From: Xenopus tropicalis
Taxonomy: Eukaryota > Chordata > Amphibia > Anura > Pipidae
Reading direction: 5' to 3'
Length of the DNA: 64,000 nucleotides
Assembly (NCBI RefSeq): GCF_000004195.4
Contig: NC_030679.2
Location: 20,613,212-20,677,211, forward strand
This document shows, in pieces, positions 54,501 through 62,299 of the stretch. The notes under the pieces are model-generated. The model was not told where the DNA came from and made no database searches. It worked only from the letters and a program-made list of their open reading frames with translations. Within the stretch, counting starts at the first letter, position 1; each line of letters begins with the position of its first letter. The position numbers and the translations under genes are program-made.

Positions 54501-57109
54501 GCCTGCCAAATTGAACAGCTGTCAGCTCATTTAATTATCATTAACAATGATTACCTTAGCATCAGGCTCCTCCTCACTGTCTGACGAGTCGCTGCTCTCA
54601 GAGCTCTGAGCTGCCAGTGGCTGTGCAACCACAGATGCCTTGGTGGGTGTTGCCAGTTTTCCAGGTTTGGCCAAGAGGGGTGCTTTTGTCTCTGGTGGCC
54701 TAGCGGCTGTGGCAGGTGTCTTTTTCTGGGATCCCTGGAGAGGCGCTGCTGTTTTCTGATTAAAAAAAATACACATGGTACAAACAAAACTTAGCAAACA
54801 AAAAAAAAAAATGCCAAATTGATAAACATGGCAGATCATTTAACTTCCAATCATTACCTTAGCATTAGGTTCCTCCTCACTGTCTGACAAGTCGCTGCTC
54901 TCAGAGCTCTGAGCTGCCGGTGGCTGAGCAACCATAGATGCCTTGGCTGGTGTTGCCAAATTTCCAGGTTTGGCCAAGAGGGGTGTTTTTGTCCCTGGTG
55001 GCCTAGTGGCTGGTGTATTTTTCTGGGATCCTTGGAGAGACGCTGCTGTTTTCTGATTTAAAAAAAAAAAAAAATACACATGCAACAAAAAAGGTTAGCA
55101 AATAGGAAAGAAAAATGACTTGCCAAATTAAACAGCTCATTAAATTTCCAACCATTATGCATCAGCATGGCAAATCATTTAACTTCCCCTTTATTTACCT
55201 TAGCATCAGGCTCCAACTCACTGTCTGACGAGTCACTGCTCTCAGAGCTCTGAGCAACTACAGATGCCTTGGCTGGTGTTGCCAATGTTCCGGGTTTGGC
55301 CAAGAGGGGTGTTTTTGTCCCTGGTGGTCTAGCGGCTGTGGAAGGTGTGACAGGTGTTTTTTTCTGAGATCCCTGGAGAGGCACGGCTGTCTTCTGATAA
55401 AAAGAAAATACACACTGTACCGAAAAAGCAAACAGAAAAGAAAATTGCAAAATAGATAGATGAGCATGGCATTCAACCTCCCAATGTTACCTTAGTATCA
55501 GGCTCCTCCTCACTGTCGGACGAGTCGCTGCTCTCAGAGCTTTGAGCTGCCAGTGGCTGAGCAACCACAGATGCCTTGGTTGGTGTTGCCAGTTTCCCAG
55601 GTTTGGCCAAGAGGGGTGTTTTTGTCCCTGGTGGCCTAGTGGCTGTAGAAGGTGTGGCAGGTATATTTTTTTGGGATCCTTGGAGAGGCGCTGCTGTTTT
55701 CTAATGTAAAAAAAATACACATGCAAAAAAAAAAATTAGCAAATGGAAAAGAAAAATGACTTGCCAAATTGAACAGCTGTCAGCTCATTCAATTTCCAAC
55801 CATTACCTTAGCATCAGCATGGCAGATCATTTAACTTGCCATTATTACCTTAGCATCAGGCTCCAACTCACTGTCTGACGAGTCACTGCTCTCAGAGCTC
55901 TGAGGAACTACAGATGCTTTGGCTGGTGTTGCCAATGTTCCGGGTTTGGCCAAGAGGGGTGTTTTTGTCCCTGGTGGTCTAGCGGCTGTGGAAGGTGTGA
56001 CAGGTGTTTTTTTCTGAGATCCCTGGAGAGGCACGGCTGTCTTCTGATAAAAAGAAAATACACACTGTACCGAAAAAGCAAACAGAAAAGAAAATTGCAA
56101 AATAGATAGATGAGCATGGCATTCAACCTCCCAATGGTACCTTAGTATCAGGCTCCTCCTCACTGTCGGACGAGTCACTGCTCTCAGAGCTTTGAGCTGC
56201 CAGTGGCTTAGCAACCACAGATGCCTTGGTTGGTGTTGCCAGTTTCCCAGGTTTGGCCAAGAGGGGTGTTTTTGTCCCTGGTGGCCTAGTGGCTGTAGAA
56301 GGTGTGGCAGGTATATTTTTTTGGGATCCTTGGAGAGGCGCTGCTGTTTTCTGATACACATGCAAAAAAAAAAAATTAGCAAATGGAAAAGAAAAATGAC
56401 TTGCCAAATTGAACAGCTGTCAGCTCATTCAATTTCCAACCATTACCTTAGCATCAGCATGGCAGATCATTTAACTTGCCATTATTACCTTAGCATCAGG
56501 CTCCAACTCACTGTCTGACGAGTCGCTGCTCTCAGAGCTCTGAGCAACCACAGATGCCTTGGCTGGTGTTGTCAATGTTCCGGGTTTGGCCAAGAGGGGT
56601 GTTTTTGTCCCTGGTGGCCTTGTTGATGTGGGAGGAACAATAGTCTTTTTCTGGGATGCCTGGAGAGGTGCTGCTGTATTCTGATAAAAAATGCAATAAA
56701 TAATATTAAAAAGACATACAGAATGACACCACCACTTATTTATTTGCCCAAAATGACAATAGCACTCCTACAAATTGAACTGCCCAATATTACCTTAGCA
56801 TTAAGCTCCTCCTCACTGTCTGACGAGTCGCTGCTCTCAGAGCTCTGAGCTGTTAGGGGCTTTGCACTCACTGGTGTCTTTGTTGGCGTTGCCACCTTTC
56901 CAGGTTGGGCCAAGTTGGGTGTTTTTGTCACTAGTGGCTTAGCGGCTGTAGGATCACTGGGCTTTTTCTGGGATGCCTGGGGTGGTACATAAAATAACAA
57001 TATAATAGTATAAATCTAAATATTTCCAGGAGATTACCTTGACTGCACATTCAGCTACCTTGGTGCCAGGCTCCTCCTTACTGTTTGAGCTATTGCTCTC
57101 AGTGACTGA
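39207..57109 (-). CDS. tcof1: treacle (TCOF1), 3' part of gene, 17 exons plus tentative last exon
   Basis: Exons in transcript order are 56794-56976, 56489-56680, 56141-56350, 55849-56043, 55491-55700, 55199-55393, 54858-55052, 54555-54755, 54230-54427, 53360-53530, 53106-53279, 51590-51778, 50998-51204, 50060-50248, 48941-49103, 47256-47693 and 41643-41740. All have AG/GT borders and join to 3408 bases (1136 codons) without a stop. Treacle is a disordered nucleolar phosphoprotein that scaffolds RNA polymerase I and rRNA modification. Seen here are repeats ending in CK2-type clusters such as SSESSDSSDSEEEPDAK, Lys/Pro/Ala-rich linkers, and a strongly basic Lys-rich C-terminus (nucleolar targeting). 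The N-terminal LisH-type region and first exons are not in view. Tail-to-tail position with CD74 matches mammals. Confidence 0.93.
39542..41642 (-). other. TCOF1 last intron (tentative)
   Basis: Holds a TTAA MITE at 41039-41451; otherwise no gene is seen. Runs of T and G occur around 39600 and 40000. Confidence 0.5.
41039..41451. mobile_element. TTAA-flanked palindromic MITE
   Basis: The left end TTAAAGGACAAGGAAAGGC mirrors the right end GCCTTTCCTTGTCCTTTAA, with TTAA on both sides. A second inner pair surrounds a CAGCACCAGCCCGGGG block. It is non-coding. The same AAGGA.AAGG start occurs at 63335. Confidence 0.85.
41643..41740 (-). CDS. tcof1: TCOF1 penultimate coding exon (Lys-rich tail)
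   Basis: Reads KKKEKKKKDGEKKEAKKT, then KKGSATGVSPKPKKK, between TTTCAG and GTAATT. It enters in phase 1 and ends in phase 0. Density of Lys matches the treacle C-terminal nucleolar localisation region. Confidence 0.85.
41925..42310 (+). mobile_element. L1 ORF2 fragment
   Basis: Reads FLPKLYIPQLP, then after a frame change WGKEAPSFAKAKLKAP, GGLGLPDAYLYFLAAQLYY, the conserved region downstream of L1 RT. It is short, shifted in frame and antisense to TCOF1. Confidence 0.7.
43020..43310. mobile_element. two facing halves of CAGGTATGG MITEs
   Basis: At 43020-43118 a right end (ATCCCTTATCCGG ... GGTCCCATACCTG). At 43227-43310 a left end (CAGGTATGGGACCTG ... GGATAAGGGG). They face away from each other, with about 108 unrelated bases between. 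Confidence 0.65.
44253..44500 (+). mobile_element. V-SINE-like tRNA-derived SINE
   Basis: The head has A-box-like and B-box-like (GGGTTCAACCCC) promoter words. The centre has CTGTGTCTGTGTGGGTTTCC and TCACAATCCAAAAACATACA, the strongly conserved central domain of V-SINEs. The tail (CCTTAGATTGTAAGC ... GGGGCAGAGA) is known from frog SINE copies. Confidence 0.75.
47256..47693 (-). CDS. tcof1: TCOF1 large C-terminal exon
   Basis: 146 codons, phase 1 to phase 1. It opens VIDSEEETIMALLSGQSPKK, close to the mammalian treacle motif in which an acidic stretch precedes a leucine-rich LLSGKSPRK-like box. It continues with a Ser/Asp cluster (SVSDSSDDSD) and ends in long Lys-rich blocks (KKKAKKAKKEGKKEKKKSK). 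The opposite-strand open frame at 47258-47650 is its shadow. Confidence 0.93.
48179..48733. mobile_element. CAGGTATGG MITE interrupted by an L1 3' end
   Basis: Left end CAGGTATGGGACCTG; right end GGGTTTCCATACATG. The MITE sequence stops at 48301 and resumes at 48523 after a foreign insert. Confidence 0.8.
48302..48522 (+). mobile_element. short L1-type 3' end insertion with 17-bp TSD
   Basis: The insert ends AAATAAAATCTTT plus a poly-A run. The 17-mer ATTACATAAACCGAAAA stands on both sides (48285-48301 and 48523-48539). It is a heavily 5'-truncated LINE tail placed by target-primed reverse transcription. Confidence 0.85.
48941..49103 (-). CDS. tcof1: TCOF1 exon
   Basis: Reads SLVAPVHAVPTPQKRKRNPK ... 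KHKKKSKAEQLAASAQ ... EP and ends in phase 1 at CAG|GTGAGT. It is basic and Ala/Pro-rich, as in treacle C-terminal linkers. Confidence 0.88.
49104..50059 (-). other. TCOF1 intron with small hAT element
   Basis: Contains the hAT-type element at 49279-49453; nothing else is recognised. Confidence 0.6.
49279..49453. mobile_element. 175-bp hAT MITE with imperfect TSD
   Basis: Ends CAGGGCTGTCCAACT and TTGGACAGCACTG, the same terminal family as 37019-37997. Flanks are CTATAGAG and CTATAAAG (7 of 8 match). A related right half lies at about 61615-61720. Confidence 0.82.
50060..50248 (-). CDS. tcof1: TCOF1 exon
   Basis: 63 codons, phase 0 at both ends: QTPSVPLKKVKSGKGAKLTA ... SVSDVSEPSDSSDSDIDTGA. 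It has the treacle layout of a basic linker followed by an acidic Ser cluster. The longest open frame at this spot is in another, non-coding frame. Confidence 0.88.
50249..50997 (-). other. TCOF1 intron
   Basis: A MITE-like left end (GGGTTGTTCACCTTTACAT) occurs at about 50356. No other feature is recognised. Confidence 0.5.
50998..51204 (-). CDS. tcof1: TCOF1 exon
   Basis: 69 codons, phase 0: VVSPTPAPIKATKGKAVPIL ... ANSDSSDSLDSDEDPGVK. The acceptor ATAG|GTAGTG is chosen because it keeps phase 0. Confidence 0.87.
51205..51589 (-). other. TCOF1 intron
   Basis: No recognised feature beyond the splice signals. Confidence 0.6.
51590..51778 (-). CDS. tcof1: TCOF1 exon
   Basis: 63 codons, phase 0: KINASLNPTTSASQAFATMK ... 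SDTTDIDE. It is less Lys-rich than the others, with two acidic Ser/Thr patches (DCDSSDTSEEAEG and SETSDTTDIDE). Confidence 0.87.
51779..53105 (-). other. TCOF1 intron with an unexplained open frame
   Basis: One - strand frame from 52462 to 51800 is open except for a single TAA at 52238-52240. It contains treacle-like wording (KPTALAKAAPNKSKEESA; SKPTKVNKTEIAMSSDKEG). See the finding. The rest, 52500-53105, holds no recognised feature. Confidence 0.5.
53106..53279 (-). CDS. tcof1: TCOF1 repeat exon (58 codons)
   Basis: Phase 0 at both ends. Begins QKTAAPPQASQKK and ends SSESSNSSDSEEEPDAK. The acceptor is TTTAGCAG, a tandem NAG pair, so the first Gln may be optional. Confidence 0.92.
53280..54229 (-). 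other. TCOF1 introns on either side of the 53360-53530 exon
   Basis: An 80-base intron lies left of that exon and a 699-base intron right of it. The longer one shows no gene; its open frames at 53963-54218 lack support. Confidence 0.5.
53360..53530 (-). CDS. tcof1: TCOF1 repeat exon (57 codons)
   Basis: Starts NAQLSVVASKNNSKTT and ends SSESSNSSDSEEELNNK. It is the most diverged head among the repeats, but the acidic end is conserved. Phase 0. Confidence 0.9.
54230..54427 (-). CDS. tcof1: TCOF1 repeat exon (66 codons)
   Basis: Starts KTAAPLQGSQKKTPATPST and ends SSDSSESEDEPAVK, phase 0. A (TAA)n run lies just upstream of the acceptor. Confidence 0.92.
54555..54755 (-). CDS. tcof1: TCOF1 repeat exon (67 codons)
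   Basis: Starts KTAAPLQGSQKKTPATAARP; ends AQSSESSDSSDSEEEPDAK. Phase 0. Acceptor ATCAG, donor AAG|GTAATC. Confidence 0.93.
54858..55052 (-). CDS. tcof1: TCOF1 repeat exon (65 codons)
   Basis: Starts KTAASLQGSQKNTPATRPPG; ends SSESSDLSDSEEEPNAK. Phase 0. Confidence 0.93.
55199..55393 (-). CDS. tcof1: TCOF1 repeat exon (65 codons), duplicated pair A
   Basis: Starts KTAVPLQGSQKKTPVTPST; ends SSESSDSSDSELEPDAK. It is nearly identical to exon 55849-56043, including flanking intron. Confidence 0.94.
55491..55700 (-). CDS. tcof1: TCOF1 repeat exon (70 codons), duplicated pair A
   Basis: Starts KTAAPLQGSQKNIPATPST; ends SSESSDSSDSEEEPDTK. Its copy is 56141-56350, exactly 650 bases away. Phase 0. 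Confidence 0.93.
55849..56043 (-). CDS. tcof1: TCOF1 repeat exon (65 codons), duplicated pair B
   Basis: Copy of 55199-55393 with a handful of substitutions (for example one changes a Ala/Gly-type codon before the Ser cluster: VVPQSSES instead of VVAQSSES). Confidence 0.94.
56141..56350 (-). CDS. tcof1: TCOF1 repeat exon (70 codons), duplicated pair B
   Basis: Copy of 55491-55700; differs for example at AKPLAAQ versus AQPLAAQ. Phase 0, acceptor ATCAG. Confidence 0.94.
56489..56680 (-). CDS. tcof1: TCOF1 repeat exon (64 codons)
   Basis: Starts NTAAPLQASQKKTIVPPT; ends SSESSDSSDSELEPDAK. The 3' half and the intron beyond it match exon 55849-56043 closely, while the 5' half differs. This suggests the duplication boundary or gene conversion falls inside the exon. 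Confidence 0.92.
56794..56976 (-). CDS. tcof1: TCOF1 repeat exon (61 codons)
   Basis: Starts ASQKKPSDPTAAKP, lacking the KTAAPLQ head of the other repeats, and ends SSESSDSSDSEEELNAK. Its acceptor CCCCAG lies where other copies have coding sequence. Phase 0. Confidence 0.9.
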
Positions 57110-57340
57110 CTACCTGCACTGTTGTTTTCGCTGGATATATAACTAACTTTGCAGTTTTTTTCCACCTTGGCCATTTCGGGAGTCTGTTCTAAGAAGGCTT
57201 TTACTGCACTTGGTAGAATAACTGGCTTCCTAAGTTCTGGTACTCCCATACAAACAATACCTATCTGGGCTGTGCTGCTAGGCCAGTCTGTTAATTTGAT
57301 TAGGAAAGGGGGGTGTTTAATTATTTGCATGCCAAGCACA
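57038..57340 (-). pseudogene. tcof1: degenerate or cryptic treacle repeat exon
   Basis: One frame reads PELRKPVILPSAVKAF, then EMAKVEKNCKVSYISSENNS. The next frame continues TESNSSNSKEEPGTK followed by a donor AAG|GTAGCT, a treacle-like basic linker and acidic Ser end. A one-base shift near 57105 separates the halves. Alternatively only 57038-57109 (24 codons, acceptor GTAG) is used. Either a decayed exon or a short functional one; the sequence alone cannot decide. Confidence 0.45.
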
Positions 57341-57383
57341 TTACCCCCACCATGCAAAGGCTTTCACTGCCAAGATCATAGTA

Positions 57384-58224
57384 CAGGTATAGGACAAGAT
57401 ATCCAGAAAGTTATGAATTACAGAAAGACCATCTCCCATAGACTCTATTATAAGCAAATACAGGTATGGAACCGGTTATACAGAATGTTCGGGACCTGTG
57501 GTTTTCCGGATAAGGGATCTCTCTGTAATTTGGATCTCCATAACTTAAGTCTGCTAAAAAAACATTTAAATATTGAATAAACCCAATAGGCTTGTTTTGC
57601 CTCCAATAAGGATTCATTATATCTTAGTTGGGATCAAGTACAGGTACTGTTTTATTATTACAGAGAAAAGGGAATCATTTAACCATTAAATAAACCCAAT
57701 AGGGCTGTTCTGCCCCCAATAAGGGGTAATTATATCTTAGTTGGGATCAAGTACAAGGTTTTGTTTTATTATTACAGAGAAAAGGGAATCATTTAACCAT
57801 TAAATAAACCCAATAGGGCTGTTCTGCCCCCAATAAGGGGTAATTATATCTTAGTTAGGATCAAGTACAGGTACTGTTTTATTAGTACAGGGAAAAAAGG
57901 AAATCATTTTTAAAAATTAGAATTATTTGCTTATAATGGAGTCTATGGGAGATGGCCTCAGAACTTTCTGGATAACAGGTTTCTGTATAAGGGGTCCTAT
58001 ACCTTTAACTGAAATTTTTAGTTTTTATAATAATAATAATAGAACAGTACTTTGTACTAAATCTCAGCTAAGATATAATGAACCCATATTGAAAGCAAAA
58101 CAATCCTATTGGGTTTATTTAATGTTTACAGGATTTTTTAGAAGAATTAAAAGAGTCAGATCCACAATATATAAATCCGGGAAACCTAGGTCCTGAGCAT
58201 TCTGGATAACAAGCTTCATACCTG
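57384..58224. mobile_element. CAGGTATGG MITE with a second copy nested in it
   Basis: The outer copy runs 57384-57460 and resumes at about 58005-58224, ending TTCATACCTG. At its internal TA lies an inner copy (57461 to about 58003) starting CAGGTATGGAACCGG. The inner copy carries about three 113-bp units (57620-57880) in the same orientation as the array at 13.8-15.2 kb. Confidence 0.8.
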
Positions 58225-58949
58225 TAGCTATGTTCTTCTGTAGTTAGTTTCAGAGACAATGACATGCCCCCCTACAATAAGCCAAAGGGGCTATAATGCC
58301 AGTCCAGCAATGAGACCCTCAGGGGCACTTCAGCCATGATACAAGGTGAGAATGTTGTCTCAGGTGGCACTATACCAGGGGGGGCAAAAAGCTGCCTCTG
58401 GTAACTTTAAGAGACAAATTTCTTTTTTTTTTTTTTTAAATAAAAATCAGACTTTTCTACTAGTGCTGAGAGCACCATTGTGCCAAGTACCCCAAACAAT
58501 TTACTCTGCCCTGTCACTAGCTACTGTAAGTATGCCAGCACAGATTTAATCATTCTTTTAGTTCCATCACGGATGTTCCTAGACTCCCAGCAAGCTATAA
58601 TTCCCCTCGGATATGTTGGCCTACCCAGCCAGCAACAGCTACATATTTAGCCAGCAGTAGTAAATAATATCTCACATCCCTAAACCAATGATAATAAGCT
58701 CAGCACTTGGACACACAGGACATTTATATATCATTATAAGAACATATTACTTAATAGCAAGAACTGTGGCTTTCAGTTATGGCTAGGTATGTAAGAAATT
58801 ATGATTACACAAACAAGATGAGCCTACAGGCCTCACTCCTGGGCACTGCTCACCATGGACATGTTAGTGAGTACTTAGCATGAAGCTGATCATGTTTTAT
58901 TGGCACAACATGTTTTGGTTCCTAAGAACCTTCATCAGGTAAGTGGTTC
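58225..58949. other. unassigned stretch
   Basis: No gene or bounded repeat is recognised. Confidence 0.4.
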
Positions 58950-59374
58950 TTAAAGGAACAGTAACACCAAAAAATGAAAGCATATAAAAGTAACTAAAAT
59001 ATAATGTGCTGCTGCCCTGCACTGGTAAAAGTTGTGTGTTTACTTCAGAAAGTCTACTATAATTTATATATATAAGCTGCTATGTAGCCATGGAGGCAGC
59101 CATTCAAAGGAGAAAAGGCACAGGCACATAGCAGGTAACAGATAAAACACTATTGTATTCTACAGAACTTGTCTGTTATCTGCTATGTAACCTGTGCCTT
59201 TTCTCCTTTTTTCCAGCTTGAATGGCTGCCCCCGTGGCTACACAGCAGCTTATTATATAAATTATAGTAGTGTTACTGTAGCAAACACACCAGTTTTACC
59301 AGTGCAGGGCAACAGTGCATTATATTTTTATTACTTTAAAGCTCTTTCATTTTTTGGTGTTACTGTTCCTTTAA
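58950..59374. mobile_element. T2/Kolobok-like MITE, copy 2
   Basis: TTAA-flanked, 425 bases, the same length as the copy at 11181-11605 and differing at only scattered positions. Confidence 0.87.
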
Positions 59375-61295
59375 GAAGCAAAACATGTCTGCTTGTTTAA
59401 GGGTCTGTCCTGTTATCATTGCACTGCGACATGACGGCCCCCCTGTCTTATTGCCCAGGCAAAGTATGCATTTTTCCAATCTGTGCATTGACAGGCAAAT
59501 GCTATTAGTGCACAATAATGCCGGGGAAGAAAAAAGCTTAGCAGCCTTTTTTTCCCATCAGGGTAGATATGCCAGGGGAGACTACACCTGGTTTGACATG
59601 GCCCTATAGAAATGTTAAAATACATTTTGGACTCACAAGAGAAAGAGGTGTAGGAATGGCCAGACCTGGGATGGCTTTGATGTAGGTTACAAAAATATAT
59701 TGTATTGTGTGGACAAAAAGTTAGGGAGTTTTTTGGTAGCTTTAAGCAGAAAATATTATAAAGTCCATATTACGGAAAGACCTTTTAACCAGATCATTCT
59801 GGATAACAGGTCCCAAACCTCTATATGGAGCTGCCATATTGTTTGACAATAACTTTTTAAATCTCCTCCATCTTAAAGAAACTGTGTCGTCAACTTGCTC
59901 CAAAATGTCATTAAAGGCAACACACAAAACTGTAAAATAATGAACTTATTATTTAACACATGCCAACAGGCAGGCATAAGGCTCACAGGTTGTCTTGCGC
60001 AGAGGAATATATTTACAGGTAGAATGTAATGGCCTTATAATATATAAAGCAGGCTCTGTTCTTGGTCCTGTATTCGGACAAATCTTTTGTGGACCATCGG
60101 GCATTTGTCTAAATTCAACTATTATGGATTTGATGCACCCAACAAATAACATAACAAAAAAGGTTGCTATTGAGCAATATTCTAAGCAGCTTTCTCATAT
60201 AAACTAATGGAACCTTAGCAGTGAGTTTAAAGTTATTTGAAAATATTACTGCCATAGAAAGCAGTATATGTCTGGCTGTTTATATTCTCTGCACTTCTGG
60301 TTCCGACTCCTGAAACAATGTAGCAGAGGCTAGCTGTAAAAAAAAACAAAAAAACAAAAAAAACAAAAACGTACTTTTGCTCCATTGTTTCCAGAGTCAG
60401 AACCGGCAAACAGAAACGGCTTTCCATTGCAATTACTGTTACAATTAACTTTAAAACCCACTAAAAACTGTAAAGTCATTTATAATGAAAAGTTAATTAG
60501 AATTAGATTTTCCTTCATTATGCTAAAGAGTTTTGTGTGAGGGGCCTGTTGAATAATTATAATGTTTTTTTTTTTACTAATAATAATTTTTCTAACCCAT
60601 TTTCTATTTCATTGCTGTGAAATTAAAATACCAATAAAACGATAGAATTTGAGGAGTCTGAGCACTTTGCAAGGCACTTTTTATCAGAACCATAGGACAG
60701 ACACCCCTATTTTACACCTCGCTACATTACAGATCTGTCACAATGTTATCATGCCTTGACTTGCTTTAATAATTAAACTGAATTTTGAATACATAAGGGG
60801 GTAGTTCACCTTAAGCAGTGATATTCTGAAACAGTTTGCATTTTTTATTTTGTGTGTTTTTTGTTCAACAGCTCCCCAGAGTGGAGTTTCAGCAGCTATC
60901 TACTTGCTAGGGTCCAATATATCCTAGAAACTGGTAAGGCTTAAATGAAATACTGAAATCTAAATAGTAGGGGACTGAACAGAAGGATATGTAAAAAAAG
61001 GTAGCAATAACAATGAAATGGTAGCCTGGAATAGTTTTTGGCTGCCGATGTCAGGTACCCCTATTTGAAAGCTGGCATTTGGAAAAAGAGGAAGGCAAAT
61101 AATGTATAAAAAAAAAAACGTATATAAAAAATTAAAAATGAAGACCAACTGAAAATTTGCTAAAAGAGCATTCTATAACATGAGTTAATGTAAAGGTGAA
61201 TCGACCCTTTAACAAACTGCTATACAATATTTATTGTTTGAATAGTGAGCTGTTCTAGTCTAACACTTTTTATTATGTAGGGGGTACATTGGATG
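59375..61295. other. unassigned stretch with MITE pieces
   Basis: A right-end fragment of the CAGGTATGG family is at about 59755-59822. A MITE of the AGTTCACCTTAAG / GTAAAGGTGAATCG type lies at about 60800-61212. A weak candidate treacle exon is at 60375-60435 (see findings). No gene is otherwise seen. Confidence 0.45.
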
Positions 61296-61535
61296 TACAG
61301 GCATGGGGGATACATTATCTGAAAACACGTTATCCAGAAAGTTCTGAATTACAGGAAGTCCATCTCCCATAGACTCCATTATAAGAAAATAATTCTCATT
61401 TTAAAAAATGATTTTACTTTTTCTCTGTAGTAATAAAACAGTACTTTGTACTTGATCCCAACTAAGATATAATTGCCCCTTATTGGAAGCAAAACACTCC
61501 TATTGGGTTTATTTAATGTTTAGGAGAAATGATAT
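61296..61535. mobile_element. CAGGTATGG MITE, left part
   Basis: Starts TACAGGCATGGGGGATAC and runs through TTATCCAGAAAGTTC to the TTATTGGAAGCAAAAC segment; the right end is missing. Confidence 0.65.
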
Positions 61536-61614
61536 TGGTTATTGATTTGCCAGGTTCAAAACAAAATACCAGTGTGAGACAGTAATATGAAACAACCAGC
61601 TGGTCCTCGGTCAG

Positions 61615-61720
61615 CTCAGAGGCTCCATAGACTTCACTATATGACATAATTACTTTAATTAAATTGGGCCCTTGACCCTGTTATAGGAGATATAATTGGC
61701 CCACTAGTTGGACAGCACTG
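61615..61720. mobile_element. right half of a hAT MITE
   Basis: Contains AGGCTCCATAGACTTCACT and ends TTGGACAGCACTG, matching the right part of 49279-49453. The RING-H2 open frame begins just beyond this end. Confidence 0.7.
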
Positions 61721-61812
61721 ACACTTTGGTTGATACCTTTGAGGAAAGATTGCTTTGCAGTGCCCATTGCTATAAAACTACTCCCTTTGTCTATTCAAGG
61801 CCTTGCCAGCGA

Positions 61813-62268
61813 ATGATCACTGAATCTAAAAGACAGGATAACATGAATGGAAGGCGTAGCCAATCTCCACATAGTCATCTTTGTGAGATTCCTGAAAACA
61901 ATAACCTGGCACAGGACTCTCTATCCAATGGAGTCCATGAAGAAGCAGCAGCGAGAACATGCACAGAAACATTAGAAGATGTCAGTCATACACAGACAAG
62001 CCAAGCCAACAGGATCACTGAAGCCAACACAAGGGCACGAACACGGGGGCAGATCCTAAGGCTGAAGCAAAAGATTGCAAGCCTTCCACTACGCGTAGTA
62101 GGCGAGGAAGACGAAGACTTTTGTATCATTTGCTTGTCAGATTATAAGAGTGGGGAGGAAGCCTACAGTTTGCCATGCAACCATCATTTCCATGCCAGGT
62201 GTCTAACGGAGTGGCTAATAGAGCGGCCTGTGTGCCCTTTGTGTAGGGAGCCATTTTTTGCTAACTAG
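61813..62268 (+). CDS. RING-H2 finger protein, single coding exon
   Basis: An uninterrupted frame of 151 residues ends in a RING-H2 domain. The eight ligands fit C-x2-C-x14-C-x1-H-x2-H-x2-C-x10-C-x2-C (Cys104 to Cys144), with LPCNHHFHARCLTEWL and CPLCREPFF. Such domains bind E2 enzymes and act as E3 ubiquitin ligases; no substrate can be inferred. The N-terminal part is Ser/Asn/Thr-rich and no membrane segment is seen. The start may be 61813 or, with a better context (A at -3), 61843. A candidate splice acceptor TATTCAAG at 61792-61799 would allow an upstream non-coding exon. AATAAA follows at 62294-62299. Retrogene or last exon; I do not recognise an orthologue. Confidence 0.7.
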   Translation: MITESKRQDNMNGRRSQSPHSHLCEIPENNNLAQDSLSNGVHEEAAARTCTETLEDVSHTQTSQANRITEANTRARTRGQILRLKQKIASLPLRVVGEEDEDFCIICLSDYKSGEEAYSLPCNHHFHARCLTEWLIERPVCPLCREPFFAN

Positions 62269-62293
62269 TTAAATGGAGCATCGAATGGTGACC

Positions 62294-62299
62294 AATAAA
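62294..62299 (+). terminator. polyadenylation signal AATAAA
   Basis: Lies 26 bases after the RING-H2 stop codon. If used, the 3'UTR is very short. Confidence 0.4.

Noticed and set aside
55831..56382. 183-residue open frame on the - strand
   Set aside because: Runs through an intron and joins two treacle exons, the upstream one in the wrong frame.
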